A stretch of 6,642 nt of DNA, taken from the NCBI GenBank assembly GCA_964367645.1, contig CAYIYN010000075.1, positions 1 through 6,642 of the forward strand, written 5' to 3'. The notes under the pieces were generated by a model. The model did no database searches, had not been told where the DNA came from, and saw only the letters and a program-made list of their open reading frames with translations. A program made the position numbers and the translations under genes. Shown piece by piece: positions 1 through 5,603 of the stretch; position 1 is the stretch's first letter; every line of letters begins with the position of its first letter. The stretch comes from RGIG4097 sp964367645. GTDB lineage: Bacteria; Bacillota; Clostridia; Christensenellales; CAG-917.

Positions 1-141
1 GCCAGCAATGACGACGACTTTGTCACCTTTTTTGAGTGCATCTGCTACAACAGCGGAGTACGCGTCTACTGCTGCGGTTGCGTCTTTGAAGTTAAGGTCT
101 GCTTTTGCGGCTACTGCCTTGATGAAATCGGCTTTGTTCAT
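1..141 (-). CDS. hup: HU-family DNA-binding protein, N-terminal part (runs off left edge)
   Basis: HU is a small basic dimeric nucleoid protein that bends DNA without sequence specificity. The minus strand from 141 encodes 47 residues beginning MNKADFIKAVA and continuing through KADLNFKDA to KKGDKVVVIAG. This is the helix-turn-helix dimerisation half of HU/IHF and the first residues of the beta sheet. The usual length is about 90 residues, so about half is missing past the window edge, including the DNA-binding arms. The start is well supported: AGGAGG (148-153) sits 6 bases before the ATG, and a good promoter lies upstream. The gene is transcribed away from the aminotransferase gene on its right. 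HU is favoured over IHF from the N-terminal wording and the Gram-positive context, but the discriminating arm region is not visible. Confidence 0.93.
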   Translation of the reverse strand, partial: MNKADFIKAVAAKADLNFKDATAAVDAYSAVVADALKKGDKVVVIAG

Positions 142-164
142 AATGTTCCTCCTAAATGCGAATA

Positions 165-180
165 TCCTGTTTTGACAGGA
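165..180 (-). promoter_or_regulatory. Hairpin at the 5' end of the HU mRNA leader
   Basis: TCCTGT and ACAGGA (165-170 and 175-180) form a 6-bp stem with a 4-base loop. In the predicted HU transcript it begins within a few bases of the 5' end, where such hairpins are known to slow RNA decay. The same 5' segment can alternatively pair with bases overlapping the SD: AGGAACA at 177-183 is complementary to TGTTCCT at 144-150. A regulatory role is therefore possible but unproven. Confidence 0.4.
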
Positions 181-188
181 ACAATGTT

Positions 189-217
189 AGTATAGACTAT
201 GGATATTCAAAAATCAA
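189..217 (-). promoter_or_regulatory. Promoter of the HU gene
   Basis: Read on the minus strand there is TTGATT (212-217) as -35, a 17-base spacer and TATACT (189-194) as -10. This predicts a transcript start near 181-183 and a 5' leader of about 40 bases before the HU ATG. The match to the housekeeping sigma consensus is good (4/6 and 5/6) with ideal spacing. The start site is inferred. Confidence 0.7.
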
Positions 218-230
218 TACCTAATTTAGA

Positions 231-246
231 AAACAGACGGCTGTTT
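231..246. repeat. Short inverted repeat in the divergent intergenic region
   Basis: AAACAG, ACGG, CTGTTT: two perfect 6-base arms around a 4-base centre. It lies just upstream of the HU -35 and about 90 bases upstream of the aminotransferase -35. It has the size of a dimeric-regulator operator, but one copy alone cannot establish that. It is not followed by a T-tract, so a terminator is unlikely. Confidence 0.35.
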
Positions 247-337
247 GGTGGATAATTTGTTTTTTAAACACATTTTGAATTATGTTGCACTGCTATCATA
301 ATAAGATTTCTGTATGGATATATAATTGAGTTTAATA

Positions 338-366
338 TTTACACACCGAAAAAGCTTTGATATAAT
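338..366 (+). promoter_or_regulatory. Promoter of the aminotransferase gene
   Basis: TTTACA (338-343), a 17-base spacer and a perfect TATAAT (361-366). The predicted start near 373 gives a leader of only about 30 bases before the ATG at 405. A weaker alternative pair lies upstream (TTGAAT 275-280 and CATAAT 297-302, 16-base spacer). The surrounding AT-richness may add strength. Confidence 0.8.
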
Positions 367-404
367 ATTAAACGATAAAAAAAATGTTTGACGGAGGAAA
401 AATT

Positions 405-2051
405 ATGGCAAACGGTTACGGAATATCCAGTTGGCAAGACGCAAAGACCATCTACAAAGAATTGGGTGAACTTACATCAACGCCCATTTATTGTATTTCC
501 GACAGCGCACTGAAAAACGTGCTTGAATACTTTGATACAAACTGTGCTCAATCAAAGGCGATTACAACGGAAGCAAAAAAGTATATCCCCGGCGGAGTTC
601 AACACAATCTTGCTTTCAACTTTCCCTTCCCGATTTGCATGGAAAAAGCCGACGGCGCATATCTTTACGACCGCGACGGCAACAAATATTATGACTTTTT
701 GCAAGCAGGCGGCCCCACAATTTTGGGAAGCAACTACAAACCCGTAAGAGAAAAAGTTTTTGAACTGCTCAACACTTGCGGTCCGGTTACAGGTCTTTTC
801 CACGAAGGCGAACTTCTTCTTGCAAAGAAAATCAACGAACTTATGCCCAACTGCGAAATGTTCCGTATGCTCGGCAGCGGTACTGAATCCGTATTTGCGG
901 CAATCCGCGTGGCGCGTTGCGCAACCAAAAAGAAAAGAGTTATCAAAATCGGCGGCGCGTATCACGGCTGGTCAGATCAAATGGTTTACGGACTCAAAAT
1001 TCCCGGAAGCCGTCAGTTTTTAGAAAGCCACGGCATTCCTTCCACTTGCTACAAGACAACCGACGAAGTTCGTCCCAACGATTTGAATATGCTTGAAGGC
1101 ATGCTCAAACTCAACCAAACCAGAGGCGGAACGGCGGCGGTAATATTTGAACCCGTCGGTCCCGAAAGCGGAACTCGTCCCGTTGACCTTGACTATAATC
1201 TCAAAGCGAGAATACTGGCAAAGAAATACGGCGCACTGTTCATCTTTGACGAAGTCGTCACCGGTTTCAGAGTGGGCATTCACGGCGCGGCAGGTTATTT
1301 CTTTGGTGAATCATACGGATTCAAGTATGATGACACCCCCGTTACCGTAAAGAAAGACGGTGTGGACGTTCCTTGGATGATAAAGGACAAGAAACTCGTA
1401 GACGGAAAAGTGGTCAAATTTACAAGACAGGGTACAGGCAGAGATATGTATCCGGACCTTACCGTCTTTGGAAAAATCGTTGCGGGCGGATACCCGGCAG
1501 CAGGCGGTGTCGGCGGCAAGAAAGAATACGTTTCGCTGATGGCCGCAGGCGTTGGCGGATTGGGCAAAAAAGCATATGTCGGCGGCACTCTTGCGGCCAA
1601 CCCCCTCTCTTCTTATGCAGGATATCTCGCAATTTGCGAAATCGAAAAGAACGACGCTTGCGCAGTGGCGGGCAGAGCAGGCGACAGACTCGCGGCAGGG
1701 CTTAAAACACTGGTCAAAAAATATAATCTTCCTTTCGTTGTCTACAATCAAGGCAGTATCGTTCACCTAGAATGCACGGGAGCGATGAGTTTCGATTTCA
1801 GTTCTTTCAATATAGCGAAATCACTCATTCCGATGCTGAAAAAGAAACCCGACATGATGGACAGAAAGGTCGCTATGGAACAGATGGGCGCGGCATATAT
1901 GGCTAACGGAATTGTGACGCTTGCCGGCAGCAGACTATATACCTCTATGGCAGACACCGACGAGGTTATCGACGGAGCGCTAGCCAAGTTTGAAGAGGTA
2001 TTTAAAGACGTAACAGTCTGCACTCGCCCCCTTTATAAAAAGAAAAAATAA
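405..2051 (+). CDS. Class III aminotransferase, glutamate-1-semialdehyde 2,1-aminomutase-like
   Basis: A 548-residue cytoplasmic PLP-dependent enzyme. Family landmarks appear in order: IPGGV and ADGAYLYDRDG before the core; GSGTES at 157-162 (phosphate-binding loop); AYHGWSD from 185 (aromatic stacking on PLP); FDEVVTGFR from 281, with Asp282 expected to contact the pyridine nitrogen; and TVFGK with Lys357 as the Schiff-base lysine, followed by GGYPAAGG. This wording is closest to HemL-type aminomutases, which move an amino group within glutamate-1-semialdehyde to give 5-aminolevulinate. It is about 120 residues longer than usual HemL (~430), with an extra N-terminal segment of about 45 residues and a Lys/Asp-rich insertion at roughly 302-347, just before the catalytic lysine. 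No haem genes are nearby and a class II aldolase gene follows, so another amino-aldehyde or amino-sugar substrate is possible. The start at 405 is preferred over an in-frame ATG at 384 because GGAGG (393-397) sits correctly before it. Confidence 0.88.
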   Translation: MANGYGISSWQDAKTIYKELGELTSTPIYCISDSALKNVLEYFDTNCAQSKAITTEAKKYIPGGVQHNLAFNFPFPICMEKADGAYLYDRDGNKYYDFLQAGGPTILGSNYKPVREKVFELLNTCGPVTGLFHEGELLLAKKINELMPNCEMFRMLGSGTESVFAAIRVARCATKKKRVIKIGGAYHGWSDQMVYGLKIPGSRQFLESHGIPSTCYKTTDEVRPNDLNMLEGMLKLNQTRGGTAAVIFEPVGPESGTRPVDLDYNLKARILAKKYGALFIFDEVVTGFRVGIHGAAGYFFGESYGFKYDDTPVTVKKDGVDVPWMIKDKKLVDGKVVKFTRQGTGRDMYPDLTVFGKIVAGGYPAAGGVGGKKEYVSLMAAGVGGLGKKAYVGGTLAANPLSSYAGYLAICEIEKNDACAVAGRAGDRLAAGLKTLVKKYNLPFVVYNQGSIVHLECTGAMSFDFSSFNIAKSLIPMLKKKPDMMDRKVAMEQMGAAYMANGIVTLAGSRLYTSMADTDEVIDGALAKFEEVFKDVTVCTRPLYKKKK

Positions 2052-2058
2052 CAAAATA

Positions 2059-2091
2059 CAAGCCGAGATGTATGCGTTTCGGCTTGCTTTT
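2059..2091 (+). terminator. Rho-independent terminator after the aminotransferase gene
   Basis: CAAGCCGA (2059-2066) pairs with TCGGCTTG (2079-2086). The stem can be extended inward by four more pairs, two of them G-U, leaving the loop TATG. It is followed by CTTTT, a short U-tract. It starts 8 bases after the stop codon. The short U-tract suggests partial rather than complete termination, so some read-through into the aldolase gene is plausible. Confidence 0.72.
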
Positions 2092-2157
2092 GGATAAAGC
2101 ATTAAGTTTCAGGATATGATTATAACCGAAATGATTGCTTCGGCATAAGGAGTAGCT

Positions 2158-3402
2158 ATGAACGATCAAACAGTTTTAAACATCATAAAATACGCAAAAA
2201 TGTTTGCTGATGAGGGATTTACCGAATGCGGATACCTTGCAGTGCGCGCTGAAGGTGGAATGTGCATAACAAAAGAGTATTCGGTTGTTGACGGCATATC
2301 CAAAGAAGATATGGTTTTTGTCAATGACAAAACGCTTGCCGAATTGGAAGGCAACTTCCGTGCGGCGGCGGTCATATTGTTTTGCGCGTTAAGACGCAAC
2401 AAAAACATCGGTGCGGCGGCAATCGTCGACAGCAAAAACATTTTGGATTTTTCAAGGAAAAGGATTACACTTCCGCCGATTTTGGACGATATGGCTCAAA
2501 TCGACGGCATTTCGGTGCACTGTGCAAAAAACAATACCGCTGCCGAAATTATGCTTGCTTTGAGCGGACTTAGAAACGCTGTGTTCCTTCCCGAAGCCGG
2601 CGCGCTTGTCGTTGGACGTACTTTGGACGAAGTTTACACCGCGGCTTTGGTGCTTGATAAGGCAGCCAGTTGCTATCTGCTTGCCGAAAAGAAAGGCGGA
2701 ACGAAACCCCACACCGCAATGAACGCGTTTTTGGAGCACGTCGTTTTCAAGCTTAAATATTCCAAGAAAAACGTTGAAAGTCAGGAAGCCGCCGAAAGAG
2801 GCGAAAAAGTTGTCACGGAAGACAGAGTTACAAGCATCGTCACCGACGAACAGAAGGACGTAGCTCAAAAAATTAAAGATGCGGGCGTCAAACTGCTTGA
2901 AAACAATCTCGTGCAAGGCACTTGGGGCAATATTGCGGTGAAATTGGACAAAGAATATATGATGGCGACTCCCTCCGGCATCGATTACAATCTTTTAAAG
3001 CCCGAGCAAATGGCGATTGTCAATATGAATACTATGGAGTGGGCAGGTTCAAATAAACCCACAAGCGAAAAGGGTATTCACGCGGCTCTTTTGCTCGCGA
3101 ATGAAGACACCACCGCCACCGTCCATACTCATCCGTTCTACGGGTGCGCTATGTCGTGCATGTGCAAGTCGCTGCCCGTTCCCGAAAAATATCGCGAAAT
3201 TTTGGGCGAAGAAATTCCCTGTGCAAAATCCGCGCTGCCCGGCACCGGCCGTCTTGTCAAAAACGTTGCCGCTGCAATCGGCGATGCCAAAGCGTGTTTC
3301 TTGGGCAATCACGGCGTTATAGTCAGAGGGAAAAATCTTGAAGACTGTTTTAACCTTTGCCGCGCACTTGAAGACGCATGCAAAGATTATTTGATGTCAT
3401 AA
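2158..3402 (+). CDS. Class II aldolase/adducin-family protein with a degenerate N-terminal copy of the domain
   Basis: A 414-residue cytoplasmic protein. The C-terminal half (about 230-414) is a complete class II aldolase/adducin domain, the Zn-dependent fold of fuculose-phosphate aldolase, rhamnulose-phosphate aldolase and ribulose-5-phosphate 4-epimerase. It shows GTWGN at 254-258, TPSGID from 271, PTSEKGIH with acidic Glu304, HTHP (His323 and His325) and NHG (His385). The three histidines are the expected metal ligands. The N-terminal half (about 1-190) follows the same plan in weaker form (an ITKEYSVVDGISKEDM stretch, an LPPILDDMAQIDGI stretch, and AGALVVGRTLDEVY). At the HTHP and NHG positions it lacks histidines, so it is probably a non-catalytic paired domain. 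A charged linker joins the halves. AAGGAG (2147-2152) lies 5 bases before the ATG. The exact substrate cannot be read from sequence; neighbouring the aminotransferase suggests a shared pathway. Confidence 0.87.
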   Translation: MNDQTVLNIIKYAKMFADEGFTECGYLAVRAEGGMCITKEYSVVDGISKEDMVFVNDKTLAELEGNFRAAAVILFCALRRNKNIGAAAIVDSKNILDFSRKRITLPPILDDMAQIDGISVHCAKNNTAAEIMLALSGLRNAVFLPEAGALVVGRTLDEVYTAALVLDKAASCYLLAEKKGGTKPHTAMNAFLEHVVFKLKYSKKNVESQEAAERGEKVVTEDRVTSIVTDEQKDVAQKIKDAGVKLLENNLVQGTWGNIAVKLDKEYMMATPSGIDYNLLKPEQMAIVNMNTMEWAGSNKPTSEKGIHAALLLANEDTTATVHTHPFYGCAMSCMCKSLPVPEKYREILGEEIPCAKSALPGTGRLVKNVAAAIGDAKACFLGNHGVIVRGKNLEDCFNLCRALEDACKDYLMS

Positions 3403-3461
3403 ATATATACGTTTATAAGCGGTTGGAAAAATTTAAAATTAAAAAATATTTTGTCGAAAAG

Positions 3462-3494
3462 AGGTGTCAATTCGTTTGACACCTTTTTTTCTTT
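3462..3494 (+). terminator. Strong rho-independent terminator after the aldolase gene
   Basis: A perfect 9-bp stem, AGGTGTCAA (3462-3470) with TTGACACCT (3476-3484), around the 5-base loop TTCGT. It is followed by a run of T to 3490, then C and four more T. An A-rich stretch precedes it. This closes the aminotransferase/aldolase unit. Its 3' arm also contains the -35 of the next promoter. Confidence 0.9.
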
Positions 3495-3504
3495 TGGTTA
3501 TAAT
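3476..3504 (+). promoter_or_regulatory. xpt: Perfect consensus promoter of the xpt/uptake unit
   Basis: TTGACA (3476-3481), a 17-base spacer and TATAAT (3499-3504): both hexamers match the housekeeping consensus exactly with ideal spacing. The predicted start is near 3511, giving a leader of about 90 bases before xpt. The -35 lies within the 3' arm of the upstream terminator hairpin and the T-tract forms part of the spacer. Confidence 0.88.
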
Positions 3505-3510
3505 AAAATC

Positions 3511-3601
3511 ACAAGTTGGAAATGAGCAACATAATTGCAGAAAGCACAACCTAGGGGATTATCTTCCCCGCCAGCCACAAAATCTAGTGGCAAGGAGCGC
3601 T
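3511..3601 (+). promoter_or_regulatory. Candidate structured 5' leader of xpt
   Basis: The predicted leader can fold into three small hairpins: GTTG/CAAC (3515-3518, 3527-3530), GGGGA/TCCCC (3554-3558, 3565-3569, 6-base loop) and GCCAC/GTGGC (3574-3578, 3587-3591, 8-base loop). The last ends directly against the SD AAGGAG (3592-3597). Purine genes such as xpt are often controlled by a purine riboswitch in Bacillota, but the conserved cores of that class were not recognised here. It may be an unrecognised element or chance pairing. Confidence 0.35.
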
Positions 3602-4105
3602 ATGGAGTTATTGGAGAAACGCATCTTAAAGGAAGGTAAAGTCTATCCCGGAGAGGTGCTGAAAGTGGGCGGATTTCTCAATCATCTGATAGATGACAGT
3701 TTGCTTCAAGAAATAGGCAAGGAAATCGGCGCGCTCTACCGCGACACCAACGTAAATAAAATAATAACTATCGAAGCATCGGGAATCGCAATCGCTTGCT
3801 ACACGGCAATGCAGTTGCATGTTCCGGTGCTTTTTGCTAAGAAAACTAAAACCTCAAACGTTTCAAGCAACCTTTACAGCGCTGAAGTCACCAGTTATAC
3901 TCATCAAAACACAAATACAATTGTCGTTGAAAAAGAATACCTTACGTCAAACGACCGCGTTCTTATCACCGACGATTTTTTGGCTCACGGAGAAGCGCTC
4001 CGCGGGCTTATTTCACTTGTAAAGCAGGCAGGTGCGACATTGGTTGGCTGTGCCGTTGCGATAGAAAAAGGTTTTCAGGGCGGCGGTGATAAACTGCGCG
4101 CCTAG
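3602..4105 (+). CDS. xpt: Xanthine phosphoribosyltransferase, cut short by an in-frame TAG
   Basis: Xpt joins xanthine to PRPP to make XMP in purine salvage, in the cytoplasm. The reading frame from ATG 3602 begins MELLEKRILKEGKVYPGEVLKVGGFLNHLID in family style (shown here only as far as start choice needs), contains TIEASGIA and the PRPP-binding motif VLITDDFLAHG (from about 120), then VKQAGA and IEKGFQ. At codon 168 a TAG ends it, giving 167 residues against about 190-195 for the family. After the TAG the same frame continues with recognisable Xpt C-terminal sequence. The start is set by AAGGAG (3592-3597), 4 bases upstream; an in-frame extension back to 3464 would begin before the predicted transcript start and is rejected. 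Known Xpt enzymes keep the missing tail, so function is uncertain. Possible explanations are a nonsense mutation, stop read-through or a sequencing error. Confidence 0.85.
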   Translation: MELLEKRILKEGKVYPGEVLKVGGFLNHLIDDSLLQEIGKEIGALYRDTNVNKIITIEASGIAIACYTAMQLHVPVLFAKKTKTSNVSSNLYSAEVTSYTHQNTNTIVVEKEYLTSNDRVLITDDFLAHGEALRGLISLVKQAGATLVGCAVAIEKGFQGGGDKLRA

Positions 4106-4177
4106 GGCGTCAGAGTGGAAAGCCTTGCCATTGTCGAAAGCATGTCCGATGACGGTCTTACTTTCAGAAAAAAATAA
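4103..4177 (+). pseudogene. xpt: C-terminal remainder of xpt beyond the in-frame TAG
   Basis: Directly after the TAG (4103-4105), the same frame encodes GVRVESLAIVESMS, then DDGLTFRKK, and ends at TAA 4175-4177. The RVESLA segment is the conserved Xpt C-terminal motif. With it the gene would be 191 codons, the normal family length. No frameshift is needed: one base change at the TAG restores an ordinary gene. There is no good SD or start codon for separate translation of this piece. Confidence 0.8.
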
Positions 4178-4322
4178 ACGGTTTTTTATAGAAGAGGTGA
4201 TTGCGCTTTTTGCATTGGACAGGTAGCCAAAACATAAATTCGCAAAAACCAAACAAGAGTAGAAAATCGGTTGTTGAAACAAAATAAGAAAATGCCTAAC
4301 GGCAAAAAAATGGAGGATATCT
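4178..4322 (+). other. Intergenic gap between xpt and the BMP lipoprotein gene
   Basis: No gene seen. There is no convincing terminator after xpt, so co-transcription with the lipoprotein gene is likely. A possible nested fold pairs TTTTTGC (4207-4213) with GCAAAAA (4242-4248) around an inner TTGG/CCAA (4215-4218, 4227-4230). A weak promoter-like pair (TTGCAT 4210-4215, CATAAA 4233-4238, 17-base spacer) overlaps it. Neither is strong. The end of the gap carries GGAGG (4312-4316) for the next gene. Confidence 0.4.
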
Positions 4323-5591
4323 ATGAAGAAAATTTTGGCACTTGTGCTCACCGTAGCACTCGTCGCAACTCTGGGCATCAGCCTCGCTGCGTGCAACAAC
4401 GATGACAATGACACCGCTGATCTAGTCGTCGGAGCAATCATGGTCGGTAACGAAACCGAAGGTTACACCGAAGCACATATGAACGGCATCAACGAAGCAG
4501 TCGCCGCTGTGAAAGCAGATCTTGGCAAGACAGTCAAAATCATCTGGAAAAAGGACGTTCCGGAAGATGCGGCCTGCGCCACCGCCGCAAATGAAACCAT
4601 AGCCGCCGGTGCAACCCTTGTTCTTACCAACAGTTATGGACACCAGTTCCAACTTAACGACGTTATCGACGCCAATCCAAACGTCACCATCGTTTCAATG
4701 ACAGGCGACCTTGCAAAAGCCAGCGGAAAAGCAAATTTGAAGAATGCTTTCACCAAAGTCTATGAATCCCGCTACGTATCCGGTATCGTTGCCGGTTTGA
4801 AATTGCAGGCTCTTCTTGATGCAGGCACCATCTCCAAGGCTCAAACTCCCAACGCATACAACGGTGACAATATCAAAATCGGTTATGTCGGCGCTTATCC
4901 TTATGCAGAAGTCGTTTCCGGATATACCGCATTTTATCTTGGACTCAAATCCGTTGTGTCCAACGTTGTAATGGAAGTCCAATACACCAACAAATGGTTT
5001 GATTTCGACGCTGAAAAAGAAACCGCAAAAACCTTTATCAACAAGGGTTGCGTCATCATTGGACAACATGCAGACTCTGAAGGTGCTCCAACCGCTTGTG
5101 AAGAAGCCTATAACGATGGTAAAGTCGTGTACTCTGTTGGCTACAATGTAGATATGCTTGAAGCCGCTCCTCACGCCGCACTTACTTCTGCAGCAAATAA
5201 CTGGGCAGTGTATTACACATATCTGTTCAAAGCAATGCTCGCAGGTGAAGAAGTTGCAACCGATTGGGCAGAAGGCTATCACACCAACGCAGTTGCTATC
5301 ACTCCTCTTGGCAGCTCCTGTGTAGCAGGAACTCAAACAGCAGTGGACACCGCAGTTGCAGCAATCAAAGCCGGCACGCTCAAAGTATTTGATTGCGCAA
5401 ACTTCACAGTTAGCGGTAATCACATAACAACGAGCCTTGCAAACGTCATTCCTGACGATTCATACACTCCCGATACCGAAGCAATTGTGAAAGAGGGCGA
5501 TGTATATTACTTCAATGAATCAACTCTTCGTTCAGCACCTTATTTTGAACTTCGCATAGACGGAATTTCTGAAATATTTGCTGAGGAATAA
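4323..5591 (+). CDS. BMP-family ABC transporter substrate-binding lipoprotein
   Basis: A 422-residue extracytoplasmic lipoprotein that should bind a small solute and pass it to an ABC importer. The N-terminus is a lipoprotein signal: KK, a hydrophobic stretch and the lipobox LAAC with lipidated Cys24, followed by an Asn/Asp-rich linker. The rest has the two-lobe BMP (basic membrane protein, PnrA/Med-like) pattern: TNSYGHQFQ and NPNVTIVSMTG, YESRYVSGIVAGLK, KIGYVGAYPYAEVVSGY, TNKWFDFDAEKETA, GQHADSEGA, VGYNVDM, then ANNWAVYYTYLFKA. BMP proteins with known ligands mostly bind purine nucleosides; xpt upstream and a matching ATPase downstream support that here, but the ligand is inferred. At 422 residues it is longer than typical members (~350), with an extra acidic C-terminal part. 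GGAGG (4312-4316) lies 6 bases before the ATG. A strong stem-loop follows the stop. Confidence 0.93.
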   Translation: MKKILALVLTVALVATLGISLAACNNDDNDTADLVVGAIMVGNETEGYTEAHMNGINEAVAAVKADLGKTVKIIWKKDVPEDAACATAANETIAAGATLVLTNSYGHQFQLNDVIDANPNVTIVSMTGDLAKASGKANLKNAFTKVYESRYVSGIVAGLKLQALLDAGTISKAQTPNAYNGDNIKIGYVGAYPYAEVVSGYTAFYLGLKSVVSNVVMEVQYTNKWFDFDAEKETAKTFINKGCVIIGQHADSEGAPTACEEAYNDGKVVYSVGYNVDMLEAAPHAALTSAANNWAVYYTYLFKAMLAGEEVATDWAEGYHTNAVAITPLGSSCVAGTQTAVDTAVAAIKAGTLKVFDCANFTVSGNHITTSLANVIPDDSYTPDTEAIVKEGDVYYFNESTLRSAPYFELRIDGISEIFAEE

Positions 5592-5603
5592 GACACTTAC
5601 TGA

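Noticed and set aside
172..200. Plus-strand TTGACA (172-177) as a rightward promoter
   Set aside because: No acceptable -10 occurs at 16-18 bases (GACTAT at 17). The aminotransferase has a much better promoter at 338-366.
384..404. Upstream in-frame ATG for the aminotransferase (7 extra residues)
   Set aside because: No SD precedes it, it lies close to the predicted transcript start, and its extra codons contain the GGAGG that serves the ATG at 405.
552..965. Minus-strand open frame opposite the aminotransferase gene
   Set aside because: It is antisense to conserved aminotransferase motifs and resembles no family. It is a shadow frame, as are the other overlapping short frames in this window.
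2090..2126. Separate promoter for the aldolase gene (TTGGAT 2090-2095 with TATGAT 2115-2120, or TATAAC 2121-2126)
   Set aside because: The spacing is 19 bases or more with poor hexamers. Read-through of the preceding terminator explains expression as well.
3464..3601. 46-codon in-frame upstream extension of xpt
   Set aside because: It would start inside the terminator stem and before the predicted transcript start, and it lacks an SD. The family N-terminus begins at 3602.
3505..3601. Canonical purine riboswitch upstream of xpt
   Set aside because: The expected three-way junction core sequences and the paired loops were not found, so only a generic structured leader is reported.
4197..4226. 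Nine-codon GTG-initiated frame after xpt
   Set aside because: It is too short, has no proper SD spacing and no recognisable leader-peptide composition.
4695..5423. 242-codon open frame on the minus strand inside the lipoprotein gene
   Set aside because: It lies wholly opposite a well-supported BMP gene, has an odd Cys/Phe-rich composition and shows no recognisable motif. It is a codon-use shadow.
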